The notes: generated from the letters alone by a model not told the origin. 64,000 nt of DNA from Piper betle (GCA_033002965.1 JAURVB010012649.1:117883-181882), one strand, 5' to 3'. Positions 16,742 through 29,352 are shown, counted from the stretch's first letter. Made by a program: numbers and translations.

Positions 16742-17581
16742 TACCTCATTATCACCATAAATAAATAAGATGTTGGCGAGTATAAGCATTTATACCTTAT
16801 ACGAGGATAAAATCATTGGAGTTTTGGTTTTACTTGTAAAAATACCAATATTACCATACCATTCCGATATCACTCAACCATTTCAATATCACTAAGATTG
16901 TACATACTACATACTAGTGGGGGACTCTCTTGGGGTGTGTTGTACTCCTCGACGATGGTCTACTTGTCGGCATAGGCGACGGCGAGATGGTGGCGTTTGA
17001 AACTCTAATAATCGACGAAGCTCAATGAAAAACTTTCTTATTAGCCTATATATAAGTCATTCCAAAAAATAAATCCAACCTTCGTCACCCCGCGGCCGCT
17101 TCTAAGAAAATTAAGTGTGTTTCGGACCTTGTGACCGCCAAGAAGCAACTTGTTCACTGTTTGAGGTGGAAGAGGGAGTCGTACAATTCCTTCCAATAGG
17201 ATTCACTGCAATATGGTGTTCCATGCCCTCGAGCACGATGAGCTCCTGTGGAAGTCCAATGTTTGACGGCCAAAACATTTTTTTCCCGATGAGGAGACGA
17301 TTCTAAACGTAGTCAGATGGGTGTTGAAGGAAACTCGTGAAGGTAATGGGGGTAGGAAGGGCAATCTCAAACTTTTTGTCATCGTTGATTGTAGAGATGA
17401 TCAACGGTATTTATTGGATTAGGCACGTAAGCCCAAAAAGCTTATGCCGCCACACCTTTAACCCAATAAATAATAATAATAAAAACTATTTGTAAAAAGA
17501 AAAAGAAAAGAAAAGAGAATCTCCACCGTCCATTTCCTCACCTAAAACCTGCACCACTCTCGCCCTCCTCCATTCCTCGCC
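16700..17581. other. Microsatellite, then upstream region of the F-box gene
   Basis: A TA microsatellite (about 16702-16735) abuts the transposon. Sequence around 17100-17400 has somewhat coding-like composition but is interrupted in every frame, and I could not match it to a family. The last 100 bases, with gaaaagaaaagagaatct, are the likely 5' UTR of the F-box gene. Confidence 0.45.
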
Positions 17582-18699
17582 ATGGAGTCGCCGGCGGCAG
17601 AGCTGGAAACGACGGTAATTCCGCCGGCGGCGATCGAGCTCCTGCCGACGGAAGTGCTCAACGACATCGTGTCCCACATCCCCTCCGCGACGCCGTTGTC
17701 TGCCGCGCCGTTAACCGCCTGTTCCGACAAACACTAGCCTCGCCGGCGCTCCTCCCCCGCCTCCCCCACCTCCCCCTCCTCGCCCTACGAGGATCCTTCG
17801 CCGCTGACGCCGGTGGTCCCCACCTCGCCGCCCTCGACCCCGCCGACTGGCCGCTGGCTCCGATTCCCCCTCACCTTCCTCGCCTCCGCCGCCGCCTCCC
17901 CCGTCGCCGCCTCCCCCACCCTCCTCTACCTCTGGGTCGACTCCCCCGATGCCGCCACCAAGACTCTTGCCGTCTGCAACCCCCTCACCCACCGCGTCCG
18001 CCGCCTCCCCCGCTCGGCTCCGCCTGGGCCCGGCACGGCACCGTCCTCGCCGCCCCCAGCGGCCGCGTCCTCGTTCTCTCCGAGCTCGCTGTCCTTTCCC
18101 TTGCCGGCCCCGACGCCCGATGGCAGAAGCTCTCCTCCAGCCTCGCCTCCAAGCCCCGCAGCCCGGTCATCGTCGGCGGCTCCGTCTACGCTCTCTGCGA
18201 CTCCGGCTCCCCGTGGCGCAACCAGTGGCGGATCCTCTCCTTCCCCCTCTCCGATCTCTCCTCCGACGGCCAGCCGAGGCGGGCGAGGTGGACTCGCCTT
18301 GAGCGGCACGAATGGGGCGACGTCTTCGACATCCTCAAGCGGCCAAGGCTGGTCGCCGGCGGCGCTGGCGAGATATTGATGGTCGGAGGTTTGAGGTCGT
18401 CGTACGCCTTGAACGCAACCTGCTCGACGATATTGATCCTCGGATTGAACTTGGGTAGGTTGGAGTGGGCGGAGGTGGGTCGGATGCCGGCGGACATGTA
18501 CCAGAGCTTCTGCGAGTCTGGTAAGTTCAAGGTCTTCGGTGGGGGTGGGAGGGTCTGGTTCTCCGGTAAGCGAGTCGGCAAGCTTGCGATGTGGGGGCCT
18601 GGTGGGTGGAGGTGGGTGGAGGGACCGCCGGGGAGTGGGAGCGGCGATCGTCTTGTCCGGGGTTTCGTCTTCGATGCCAATCTCACCGCCATACCCTAA
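17582..18699 (+). CDS. F-box/kelch protein, At5g43190 type (three frameshifts)
   Basis: Intronless, GC-rich gene for a substrate-receptor subunit of an SCF ubiquitin ligase. The ATG at 17582 leads into an F-box (LPTEVLNDIVSHIPSAT, then CRAVNRLFRQTLASPALLPRL). The kelch-type region includes RWLRFPLTFL, LLYLWVDSPDAATKTLAVCN, GSAWARHGTVL, RLERHEWGDVFDILKRPRL, LMVGGLRSSYALN, GRMPADMYQSF, FKVFGGGGRVWFSGKRVG and a closing RGFVFDANL. This is the plan of the plant At5g43190/LCR F-box group. The reading frame shifts at about 17690-17700 (one base missing), 17846-17850 (one extra) and 18006-18012 (one C missing in a C5 run). The corrected length would be about 372 residues, normal for the group. Because the shifts alternate while conserved blocks stay intact, I favour sequencing error over pseudogenisation. 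Confidence 0.85.
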
Positions 18700-20920
18700 A
18701 TCCATTTCCTTTCCATGGTATGCCATTTTCTGTCGTCTGTTACTTTGATAATCTGTCCGAAGAACGAAACTTATTTTAGAAAAAAATGTGATCTTTTTAG
18801 GCTGTGTAATGTTGTGATCTGTTAATTACGAAACGTATGTGATGAAGATTCGAGGAGAAGCCTGTTGAGGTTTATCGTCATCTTCCTTATAATGATCTCT
18901 CGCATATCATAATTGTTCTCTTTGTCGGGTTGAACTTAGCGCTAACATGTACTGATGTGGGATGTATCGATGAGCATTTTAACTAGTGCTAGATTTTTCT
19001 TGACCAGAACTAGAAGGTTATTAAATCTAGTTAAGAAGGCTAAAATTTGGTAGTTCTATAGTAGTGGGTTGTGAAATGTAGCAAGATCTCGCCTAGGTTG
19101 TGTTTGGTCGTGATGTATATGTTGATTGTGTGTTTTCCCTTTTGCATGTCCTTCTTTGGTGTTGATTAAATTTGGTCAGCTTGTTCTATTTACGTATAGA
19201 GAGAGTGCGAGGATTTGTACATTTCGGGATCTGTATAGTTATGGATGTCAGAATCCATTTTTGGTTTATCTAGCTGGTTAATGGCAATGTGCCTAAGTTG
19301 TAAGCAGATGCAAATGGATGGGAAACTTGGATCTTTGAAGTTGTTGCGATGTAGTTTTTTTGGTCATGAGTTGTACATCTTGTGAGCCTTCACTTAATAT
19401 GGAGAAGATTATGTTTTAAGTATGTTCTTGTACTGTTCTTCTCCAAACCCAACCGGGAAAGGTGAAGAAATTTCTTGTACTCTCCGTCCATTACAGAGGC
19501 CACTTTATAGATGCAACTTGCAAGTGTAACAAATAGTGGATAGTAGTATGGCCTTTTTAACTGTGACCGTTATTTAAATGAAAATTTTGATTGTTGTCGT
19601 GTATGTGCTTCATGTATATTGGGATGGATTTTGCATCACCATTAGGCTAGTTATTATTCGTTTTTTAATTGGTAAGGAACTGCACCAGAATGCGGTTTTA
19701 GTCTGTGATGTGTGATTTTGCAAGATGTGTGAATGCCACTAGAATGGAGCTTGCTTGCATGGTTTCCGGAAATCGTAAGTTTATGATATGCATTTGTGAT
19801 ATCTAGGATAAAACGTGTAATGTGTACCTTTTTTTCACAAGTGTGGTTGTTTACATCTGCTGTAGAGCAACTAGAAAGTGAAGAACGTAAATATTGTTAT
19901 AAAGTGGAAAACAGAAGCATGTCTTTACTTCTTTAGTTTCACAATTACACCTATTAAATTGATTTTTTATGACTGCTATTTTTGTGAATGAGACATAGGT
20001 TGCGTTAGCCACTGATTCGCTGTGCATACTCAGTGGTCCTGCTGTTGAGAATTAAGCATAGGGACCCTTTTTTTAACTTGGGCACCATCTCCAGAGAAAC
20101 AGAGAAATTGAGGAGCACCGTGGAGTGATGGACATATTGAGGACTAATGCCAAATGAAATGCCATATGCTCAGTAGGGACAAGCTGAAACTGCTTTCTTG
20201 TCAATACTTGCGTACTAACTTCATCTATTTATTCAAAGAGGCAATGAGGAGGAAGCTGGATGCTACTGCAGATCTTCATTTACCATTACCAACAATTTAT
20301 CGTAAACAAGTTTATTTTCTTGTGGATAGTATTGGTTAGTTTGCACAAGCGAAGAATGGCTTTTATGTATTATCGAATTATCATTTCTATTTACTCCAAA
20401 TGCTCTTGTATGTGGTGAATGTGTATCTTGCAATGGGAACGAACTGTAATTTTTTTCTTCTATAAGCAAAACATGTAATTTCATCTTGAATCTGAGTTAG
20501 CCCCGTGCTCTTGAGCTACCGCTTGAATGGTAAGGGTTGTGGCTGCTGTCTTTGTTACCTTCGAGGCAAAAGTTTGTATACTTATCTTTTTCGTCGAATA
20601 AGTTCGTAGAATGTGGCTTTTCTTGAGGTCGCTCGCCAAATTCTATTTATTGGAATCAGACTCAGGAAAGATCAAGTCGAATGCAAAAGGAGTAGATTAG
20701 CAGCTCGTCTGGCCAAACTTTGTTAAAAAATTACCATTCCTATATGCCCATGCCACATAAAACTTAAAGCTGATTACATACCAGCATCGTTCTATCAAAA
20801 AGGGGCAACAGTGAACAGTTGATCAAAGATGAATCTCCTTGAAAATCCTGTATAAGAAATTTACAGTCCATGCAAATGATTGCTGGTGAGATTTTATGAT
20901 TAATCATTGAACCAATGTTC
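18700..20920. other. 3' flank of the F-box gene, no second gene recognised
   Basis: This 2.2-kb stretch has moderate GC and T-rich tracts like an intron or long 3' UTR, but no conserved reading frame on either strand. I cannot exclude that the F-box transcript extends into it. Confidence 0.4.
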
Positions 20921-21585
20921 CTAATTTTGCTGCTTGCGCACTACTTCTACACGATCCGCAGTCTGGAAGAACAACTTAATTAGCTGGGGAATAGTAACCA
21001 AAGGCCATACCCAGACTCCTCCAATAATCTTCCATACATCCTAAAAAAAGATAAATTTGACGAAAAATCTAACAGATGTGGAGAAAAATTGCTAGAGCGA
21101 ATATTAACAACATTATTACATCTAGCCTTGGGTTTAAATAAAATATAATAACTCTAAATTCTTATCATTAGTTGTGCAAAGCATTCTTCCAGAGAGCTTT
21201 ATATTCTGGAAACAATATTCATTTCTATAAAACCAAATAAAGTTGACAATAATCATGAGTTTTAAACTAGACTAGGATGAGCAAAACAAAAGTATCAGCC
21301 CATTTTTATATGAGTCTAGTAATTCATGCGAGGATTCAGTTTTCCAACTCTCTATCCTAGCTCCAAGCTCCAAGCTCCAAGGAAATGGAATGAAATGGTC
21401 TAAGCTACACAATCTTCAAGACCTGTTAATATAAATACCTCTTTTATTTAGGTTATAAGCAGTGGGCAAATAATTTATGGCTATTTTTCATCCCAGTACC
21501 TTTAAGGCGTGGATTGGGAGAGAATTTCCACCGCGATTTCCAGTCAACGCGACAAGGCGCAGACGAATTGACAAGGGCGGTAATT
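20921..21585 (-). CDS. Two C-terminal exons of an unrecognised small protein
   Basis: Two minus-strand blocks join in phase 0 through GT-AG sites. Exon 21585-21500 is preceded by tgtatgcag and followed by gtactgg, and encodes LPPLSIRLRLVALTGNRGGN and on to HALK. Exon 21040-20921 is preceded by tttttttag and encodes DVWKIIGGVWVWPLVTIPQL, then IKLFFQTADRVEVVRKQQN and a TAG stop. The second exon holds one hydrophobic segment rich in Trp, Val and Ile, which suggests a membrane-attached, perhaps organellar, protein. The first exon enters with two bases of a split codon, so at least one upstream exon is missing from my model. A candidate start is the ATG near 22309 (MATSATESLLRLRG), but I could not connect it. 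I do not recognise the family. Confidence 0.45.
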
Positions 21586-22804
21586 CTGCATACACACCTA
21601 TCTTCCAATCTTGGACAAAAAAGAGGTAGGGACGAAGTTATATCTGCTGTATATCCATTATACAAAATAACCGATATTAAACCGGCTTTCTAGGATTCAT
21701 TAGCTGACAAGTAAGTAGGATACTGATTCAGATACTAAATTTCGAAATTCAGGGTGTAGCTTCCACTATTACTAGTCACTCATGGATCAACACCATGGTT
21801 AATTCAATTACCATCGCCCATATTTCATAAGACCTTACCATAAAAACGTCTCAGTCCCACCTCCGCTCCCCTCCAAGTTTCAGAGACCTTTGATCTCCCA
21901 CTCTGTTATAAAATAACGACCGTATCTTATCTTGTATACGAAATATATCCACCCAATTTCAATCATCGACCACATGGCTGTTCAAAGACGCTTCTCCCTG
22001 CCCGAGCAATGCAAGTAGCGCCCACTTCGGGGCAGGACTAGCCCTCTAGCTCCATGGAGGGACTTTGCTCACTGGCTACGATTCATTGCACGCCGCTAAA
22101 GACAGTGGCATGTGCGAGTGTCCAAACTTTTGTCCCATCTTAAAAGACGCCAGTAAGCTAGAAGGAGACACTCGGGTTCAAGTGGAAGATTTGTGGATGT
22201 AAAAACCAAGGTGGAAGTTGTGAAGCACATCTTCAAGGTGATTATCGCACAGCTACAAGCTTCCACGTAGGCGAAGAAGAGACTCCGTTGCACTTGTTGC
22301 CATGGACAAAGAAAGCCAACCTATAGCTTCAATCAACTTTATCATGGGCACACTCGCGCGCGCGTAGACAAAATAAAAATAATAATAAAAAAAAAGAACA
22401 AAGAGAAGTGAAAAGCGACGGGTGCACAATATACAAAATACAAATAAATATATATTGTTTTTTAGGATGTCACTAGTTTAACAGAATAAGCTATATTCAC
22501 TTGTCAAAAAATACTATGCCTTTTCTATACAAGTTCTGAACAAGATAGCTCACTTTTCACCCTGGCAAGAAACTCGCAATAAACCGGCCAAAGCTCTTTC
22601 TTCAGATGGTAAATCTCATAAACTAAGAAATTTCTCCCAACCCATAAGCAATCCGAGCGCCCCATCATGCTTCCTTCTCAAATTATACATAGAAATTCAA
22701 GGGCTGCTCCAAACTATGTTGTATGATTTCTCCTATAAGACAACTGTACATCTTATTTACATGAACATTTACACGCTTCACATCGAAACTCTTGTGCTTT
22801 ATTT
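21586..22804. other. Upstream part of the small minus-strand gene, and intergenic DNA
   Basis: The stretch may contain the first exon of the small gene (see the ATG near 22309) and its promoter. No other conserved protein segment was seen. A short alternating GC run (gcgcgcgcg, about 22357-22365) is present. Confidence 0.35.
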
Positions 22805-25638
22805 TTACAAAGCTGCTGGATCAGATGACTTTAATTCCCTCTGTTTTATCAATTTGTGTTTGATTTCCTTGTACTCTTTCAACTCCTCCAAAGCATCAGC
22901 TTTGGTCCTTGAAATTCCGGAGGATGAAGTTTCTTCATCTTTGAAAACTTTCACTGCCTCAGACTTTGTTGTTTCAAAGCCATGAACCCCAGGTCCAGGT
23001 GAGGAGATTTGTTTCAACTTCAAAGAACTGTAATGATCTTGGCCCAGAGGAGGGGCAGATTGAAGCATATGTACAAGGGCGCCAACAGCTGCATCTTGAG
23101 ATTTTTTAACATGCGTTACTCTGACTTCTTTTGCTTTAGTATAAGGTACATTGGGGCCAGAAGACTCCGCCCTAAGTTCACAATAATAAAATTTAACTTC
23201 CACAACCCAAAAAGTGTATAGCAAATCTTTAAACATAAAACATATGACCACCAACGCTCATGCATTGCTGATCCCACGCCATGGTAAAGTAGAAGAGGGT
23301 TGGTATCATGAAGGTTATCACGTCAAAACTGTTATTTCTAATCACAGGTTCAAGATTAAAAAACCATGTCCCCAGCCCCTTTTGCTGAAGATGGACAAAG
23401 AAGAAGAATGCTGTATGTATCCATTTATTCATCACAAGCATATAGGAATCTTTTGGAGGTTACTAATATTGAAGTGGTGTCTAAAAAATATATGTTCAAG
23501 ACCAATTGTTGGAATGAAATACCATTATATTTGACTCACACTCATATACTTGGGAATCTGTTTAAGTAAAGCTGTTGACTGATTAAATTCAAAACATCTG
23601 ACAAACCTTCAACATATTGTACAATCAATGTAACCGTTGACACCACTGAGATGCAAAATATCAATTTGCCTGCAGATGGTTAACATGGGATAGGTGTAGT
23701 CATTGTGTAGATGCATTATTCTGCATGACTCAGGAAAAGATTGATCATAGCATGCATTCATCTAAGAAATCTTTCTGTTATGCCATGATTAAATATGTCA
23801 ATCCTATTGTCACTAAATTTGCCTATGTATATGAATTAATAGGCAACAATATCAAACTTACATAAAGAATCACATCAACGCTCAGACGTGTATCCAATTA
23901 TAATGTGGGAATAATCAAACAAAAAAAGCAGGTGTGAAAACTGTACCTGTTTAAAGCATCAATGAGATAATCTTCCTCATCAACAGCAAATGGGCAGTCA
24001 AATACAGAATCATCAAGCTCATCCTGCAAAAATTTATTGCAACTCCCGGAGCCTGAACTTCTTGGAGGACCAGAAGGTCCTGCCTTTGAGTCTACAAATG
24101 GATTTTCTACATCTTCCTGCAGTAAAAAAATTAAATATATAAAAAATCTATAGCAAGGAACATACTTAAAGATGGCATAGGTGGTGTAATGAACAATTAT
24201 TGACTACTAGCACTTAGGAATACCTTTTGATCTGTAGCACCTGTTTGTAGTTCTTTTAATTTGGATGACTCAGGCTTTGTCCAGTATTTGCTTTTAGATA
24301 GGGAATTCAGACAGGCAGGGGACAGGGAAGCTTGAGCTTTGACATTGTCTGTGTGAGAAGACTGACGATTTTTTGAGCATCTTAGGGAAGGAGAAGGTGG
24401 CAAGGTATAACCAGGTAAAACAGATCCCTTGGAAAGCCTAGGAAAGGGTATGCGAACAGGATCACTCTCCGACCGCAAAAGAACGTTGGGCAAGTGTGTT
24501 GGTGGAGAAGGGAAGGTGATGGAGAAAAAGGAGGGGAAGGCCAATGATCATCAAAACTTGTAGTCTTCTGATGCACCGAAGGGCAAACATCCTTGTTTTC
24601 ACAAAGGTGAGCAACCGAGGGACAACCGCCACCCTGACCAATGCGCAGAACATGGGAATCAGAGTATGCAGAAGACGGAGACGGCGAGTATGAAGGTGCA
24701 GCAGCTCTGTGAAGGTCATTGCTCCAACTATGCGTTCTTGCAAATGACAGAGAGGAAGGCGACCCAGGTGACCTAGACACAATCCCACTCAATGGAACGG
24801 ACGGATACCTCCTAAAAGGATCAGTGGTGGGACTCCCAACATAATCCGGTATAAACTGCGGATCCATGAGCACAAACTGCTCGCACTGAGCGTCAGAAAG
24901 CGTCGGAATATACATGACACCAAGGCAAAGCCTACCGCAACAGGTATCGACCGGCACAAACTCGAAATGCTTCATCTCCGCCTCTTCCCTGCGAGTGAAC
25001 GGCTCGACGAAAGACGAAACCTTGCAAGACAGGTTGAAGGGATGGATCTGCGGAGACGAGCCGAGGTCCCGAAACACCTTATACGCCGGCAGCAACCTCG
25101 CCGTCGCGTACAAAGACCGAAGCAAAATGAGCGACCTTTTGTACGTCTTCGCGGACTGCGAACTCAGCCCGCACGTCTTCTTCCCATTCCCACCACCACC
25201 ACGACCGACACCGCCACTCCCCGCCCTCCGACTCTCATACTGCAGAACCCACCTCTCCACAATCCGCTCCCTCTCCAATCGGAGCCGGCACTCGTCCAAG
25301 ACGCTTCCTTTCGCCGCATCGGGAAAGGACGATCTTTCGGCGAGCACGACGTCGACGATCAGCGGGTCGAGGTTGCTCTGCCGCCACATATCCAAATTCT
25401 CGAGAACGGTGGGGCTCTCGCGCAGGGCCAGATTGAACCATTTGTCCCGGGACCTGACACTCGAGGAAGACGAAGTGGACGACGGCGACGAGGAGAACTG
25501 CTCCCCACTGTAAACCCGGGACGACGCGAAGGAGGACCTCGCTTCGCGTATGATTTGCAGGCTCTTGGTGAAGAACTCGGTGATTATCTGCCCGATCTCG
25601 GCATGGTCGGATTTGAGACGATTCGGTGATGATGACAT
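22805..25638 (-). CDS. ATG13: Autophagy-related protein 13 (ATG13), three exons, one frameshift
   Basis: ATG13 is the regulatory subunit of the ATG1-ATG13 kinase complex that starts autophagosome formation in the cytosol. Exons on the minus strand are 25638-24224, 24116-23947 and 23171-22805, with GT-AG introns. The ATG at 25638 (MSSSPNRLK) is the first good start; in-frame sequence further upstream lacks an ATG near the domain. The N-terminal HORMA domain is clear: IITEFFTKSLQII, YSGEQ, RDKWFNLALRE, DMWRQSNLDPLIVDVVL, YKRSLILLRSLYATARLLPA, FVEPFTRREEAEM and CGRLCLGVMYIP. It is followed by a long Ser/Pro-rich disordered tail with QFIPDYVGSP. The C-terminus has a short charged helix (ALEELKEYKEIKHKL). 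The frame slips at 24510-24512, where a C3 run on the coding strand is one base short. Corrected length is about 650 residues, normal for plant ATG13. Confidence 0.92.
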
Positions 25639-26880
25639 ACTAGTATTCCTTTCCGATTTCCTGCCGGCGCCGACTGCGCCGCCGGTGGTGGTGGTGTTGG
25701 CCGTGGTGGCGGTTGTGGGGGATTGGGGTTGAGGAGGGTGACAGTAGGAGTGGGGGAGAAGAGGGTACAAAGTTGGGCCGGATACGGATTTTTTCGGTCC
25801 GAGCCGTTCGACTTTTTCTAGAATTAGGGCCCTGTGATGGAAAGAACCGAGAATACATTAATTCGTAATCATCGGATAGTTAAGACAAAATCATGGGTTA
25901 TCGCGTTTGAATTAGAGATAATGACAATTTATGATTCCCTTGCTGGTTGAATTCCAATACAAATGGCTGTATATATATACTAATAATTAGGTCGATTATC
26001 ACCGTTTATCTCATTAATTACTGGTCACTACAAAATTAAACCATCTTGTTCGTAAACGGGCAATTACACTCACGCTTTAGTCTCGGAAGATAAGATAACT
26101 TATTGATCAAAACATACAATTGCAGGAAGAAAAAACACCTTCAAAAGAATTCAACACGCGTATCAAAAGTATGAAACAACGGCTTAAACAATTAGTTACA
26201 TGCCAAATTCAAATAAACAAAAGAAAAGCAAGAATCAGGATGAAATAAGTTGGGAACGAAAAAACTACCTGCGGCACTCCACATCGAAGTTCAACGCTTG
26301 TTGTGGGGAAAGCAATGCAAATAAAATGTGTGATTACAATCTGAATTCGCAAAACTCTCACTTCTTCTTTTTGTGGGTGGAGACCAAGATTGGCGTTTTT
26401 GGAATTTCAGAGATTGGTGTGACCTGTTTTCCACAAGAAAAAGACCAACGATAAGTATTACAAAGACAACTTGTGCTTGGCGGTATTGCGTCGAAACAAC
26501 TGATAAAGCGATGTAAGAAATATTGCGGGAGAGGCGTTGAAGCAATCCATTTACAGAAAAAGGACGTCAGAGATGATGGGCCTCTGAATGGGGTCGTTGG
26601 TGGGCTTTGGATTTTGTTTTAACATTGCCGTGGGGCCGTTCCCAATGTCCAGGTTTGATGGGGCTCTTTGAATGAAAATGAAAACTAATTTGACGAAATT
26701 GACGATGAAAGAATATTTTATTAGCTCACTATTGATACTTCAACGATTGGAATGGATTTTTAGGGTTTTACAAATCTCAAATTATGAAAAAGTAATTAAT
26801 TAGTGACCTCTGACGAGTATTTAATTTGATTTGTTTTTCAAAGTTTAAACTGACCGGTCTAAGTTCAACTGGGAGTCAAA
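25639..26880. other. ATG13 promoter side and intergenic DNA
   Basis: The first 200 bases are GC-rich and form the leader of the minus-strand ATG13 gene; the frame stays open upstream of the ATG but starts only with non-ATG codons. The rest is AT-rich with no recognisable gene. Confidence 0.5.
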
Positions 26881-26896
26881 TCATTGGCATGCCATA

Positions 26897-26937
<41 letters not shown>

Positions 26938-26960
26938 GGGCATTTTGGCTGTGCTGCAGT

Positions 26961-26995
26961 GTTTCAGCCGTTGGATCAAATCCAACGGCTGAAAC
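26961..26995. repeat. Perfect 16-bp hairpin in the left end of the element
   Basis: Arms gtttcagccgttggat and atccaacggctgaaac are exact reverse complements around a 3-base loop (caa). Confidence 0.95.
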
Positions 26996-27557
26996 ATGCC
27001 CCCCATAAAAAAAAAACTCCGGCGCCGCCCCGCGCTGCCGCCGGCCGACGCGTCGCCGCCACCCCGGCCGACGCGAGGCCACCCCTGCCCCGCCCGTCGC
27101 CGCCCCGCCGGCGGCGGCGACGTATCCGCCGGGCGACGGGGCGGCGGATCTAGCCGCCCCGGGTCTTCCCCTGCCGGCCCGCCGCCCCGCCGCCGGGCGA
27201 CACCACCGCCGCCCCCGCCGCCGGGCGACACCACCGCCGCCCCGTCCCCTGCCCGCCACCCAGCCGCGCGGACGCCCCGCCCCTGCCCGCCACCCCGTCC
27301 CCTGCCCGGCCACCCCGCCGCGCGACGCCCCCGTCCTCGTCCTCCGTCCCCTGCCCGCCACCCCGCCGCGCCCCTCGGCCCCCGCCGCGCCCTCCGTCGC
27401 CCTCCGCCCGCCACCCCGCCGCGCCGCGCCCCCGTCCCCTGTGCCGCCGGCGCCCCCGGCCGGCCGTCGCCATGGCCGGGCAGCCTACCCGCCCCTCCGA
27501 CCGTCTCGCTCGCGGCGGCGCCGGCAGCGGCGCCGCCTCCCTTTTTTTTTTTTTTAG

Positions 27558-27626
27558 ATCTTGGCCGTTGGATGCTAATCCAACGGCCAAGATTGTACCG
27601 CAGTACAGCCAAGATGGCTGTACTGC
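27558..27626. repeat. Two perfect hairpins in the right end of the element
   Basis: The first has 16-bp arms, atcttggccgttggat and its exact complement, around a gcta loop (27558-27593). The second has 12-bp arms, gcagtacagcca and its complement, around aga (27600-27626). The ccgttggat core is shared with the left-end hairpin. Confidence 0.95.
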
Positions 27627-27641
27627 AGCACAGCAACATTT

Positions 27642-27682
<41 letters not shown>

Positions 27683-27686
<4 letters not shown>

Positions 27687-29284
27687 TAAAAATAACTTGG
27701 TAATAGGGCATTTTCTCCCAGCATTACGCATTTATGCCTAGCAAACAAATTTTAATATTTACTTTGGTAATTAATGGTGATAATAGTTATTATCAAATAT
27801 CAACCGTTGGATTACAATGATAGATAGACGAGGAAAGTATTTTTGTCTATATAAAATAAAATTACATTCGGAAGATTTGAACGGGTGACTAGATTTGAAA
27901 ACCGCTTGATATTTGGTGGTGGCTGATACTTAAGCTTTCTCCCTAATGCAAATAATTATGACGATGTCAAATGTTCATCCAAGTTGATCGATGATCATCC
28001 CCTAGCAGTATAGTTTTGATGCCTCCCCGCATAATATTTAAAAAAATCGATCAAGTGCATGCGTGGAGGATTATTTTGAATTAAATCGTACCCTTGATGA
28101 TAACAGCAGAATTTCACATCAGTATTCCAAATCCTTGTGATTATTATATAAAACCTTAACTTTGTTTTTATCGGCGCTCAATGCTGTTTGTAATGTAGTA
28201 ACGTGGCAAACCCACGCTTATGGAGCTTGTAAGCATGATCGGGAAGATCTGATGAGTGGGCAATCACTACATGAAGTTGGATTATCAGATCATGGGCCTA
28301 GGAAAATAAGATATTTTACACTAGTTTAATTGCGTATCTCAGTGATAAAATCTTTCTTTAGCATGTTCATGACTACTTAAGTTAAGATTGAAAATTTGAG
28401 ATACACAACACTCAGCCATGCTACATTGGCTAGCCACAAGACCAGTGAAGAGGTAACATCTCACGTTTGCAACTTTGTACGTCTGCACTTTCCTCAAGCA
28501 TTAGAGCCAAAAAAACAGAGTGATTAAGCCGGATTAGCTCATAATGTGTTACAAACAGCATATTGTGGTTTACACGTAGATCATGACGTAGCATGGGTCC
28601 ATTAGCTATTTGCCGACCAATAACTACACTCCAACGTTCCCCGATCGGTTCCACGTTGACTCGTTTGAAGATATTTTGACCAGAGTGGGGCCTTGTTCAT
28701 CGGGCCCACTTCTCACTCAAGGAATGGAGCAATTGTGTTACAATATTGTGCACCCCATGGAGATCCCGTGCACATAGGCTAAAGCTTTATTAAGGTGTTT
28801 GTACAGCAGACCCAGAATCTTGAATAAAGAGTACCTAGAAGATAACACCTTAACCTTGTGAAATGTGACTCAGGATTGATACTCCTTGGAATCCCGGGCT
28901 AGTCCTTTCATTTTGATCACAATTTACATGTGAACATTCATGCGAATATTTCCTAATAGCTAATAACATTGTAGATGCGGTGTTTCTATTGAATGGAAGA
29001 AAGTTCTGGACAAATTTCAGTATTCCGCACTCAGAACAAGTGAATTAAACCGAACTATATATTTAGGGAAGGTTCTCACCGCCACCGTCTCCTTTTTATA
29101 CCTTCTTTAGGGGAAAAGACGGTGTCCTACCTTATGTGCAATCAGTCAATAAAAAATGGACGTAACAAACGTGTCGAACAGAGATCGGGCCTATATCCAT
29201 ACCAGTAAAAAGCACACATAAACTAAAAAAGATCCTGCTCAAAAAAGCTATAGAACTACCTCCTTTTTCAATCGTCTCTCTGCC
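27683..29284. other. Intergenic region upstream of the RING-H2 gene
   Basis: No coding similarity was found on either strand, and no structural RNA or defined repeat was seen. The final part is the promoter of the RING-H2 gene. Confidence 0.5.
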
Positions 29285-29291
29285 TATATAA
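29285..29291 (+). promoter_or_regulatory. TATA box of the RING-H2 gene
   Basis: The sequence tatataag in gcctatataagttt lies about 62-68 bases before the ATG at 29353. This gives an expected 5' leader of roughly 30-40 bases. It is the only good TATA match close to the gene. Confidence 0.6.
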
Positions 29292-29352
29292 GTTTTATCC
29301 CCATCACTCTGATCAGGCAAGCCCTAGCTATTACCACCTCAAAGAATCAACC

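Larger units (their letters stand above)
26899..27682. mobile_element. Inverted-repeat element with GC-rich core, set in a TA microsatellite
   Basis: The element proper runs from about 26934 to 27648 and is flanked on both sides by long TA runs (26899-26934 and 27647-27682). Its ends are inverted repeats: the left end carries aggggcattttggctgtgc and the right end, on the reverse strand, agggtaaaatgttgctgtgc, both followed by tgcagt. Just inside lie perfect hairpins (26961-26995, 27558-27593, 27600-27626). Between them, 27010-27540 is almost only G and C, with ccgccgggcgacaccaccgc-type repeats and a T14 run at the right. This layout resembles rice Micron-type MITEs, which sit within TA microsatellites. 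No transposase is present. Confidence 0.65.

Noticed and set aside
17711..18726. Long minus-strand frames across the F-box gene
   Set aside because: They are antisense shadows of a GC-rich coding region; the plus strand carries the conserved F-box/kelch sequence.
24914..25629. Plus-strand frames of about 200 codons over ATG13
   Set aside because: Antisense shadows of the ATG13 HORMA region; no family features.
25639..25770. N-terminal extension of ATG13 to 25770
   Set aside because: The extension begins with a TTG codon and is low-complexity; the ATG at 25638 lies just before the conserved domain.
26876..27731. Long overlapping reading frames on both strands in the GC-rich block
   Set aside because: They arise from the near absence of A/T-rich stop codons. 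The translations are Pro/Arg/Gly strings running into TA-repeat IYIYIY tails, with no protein character.
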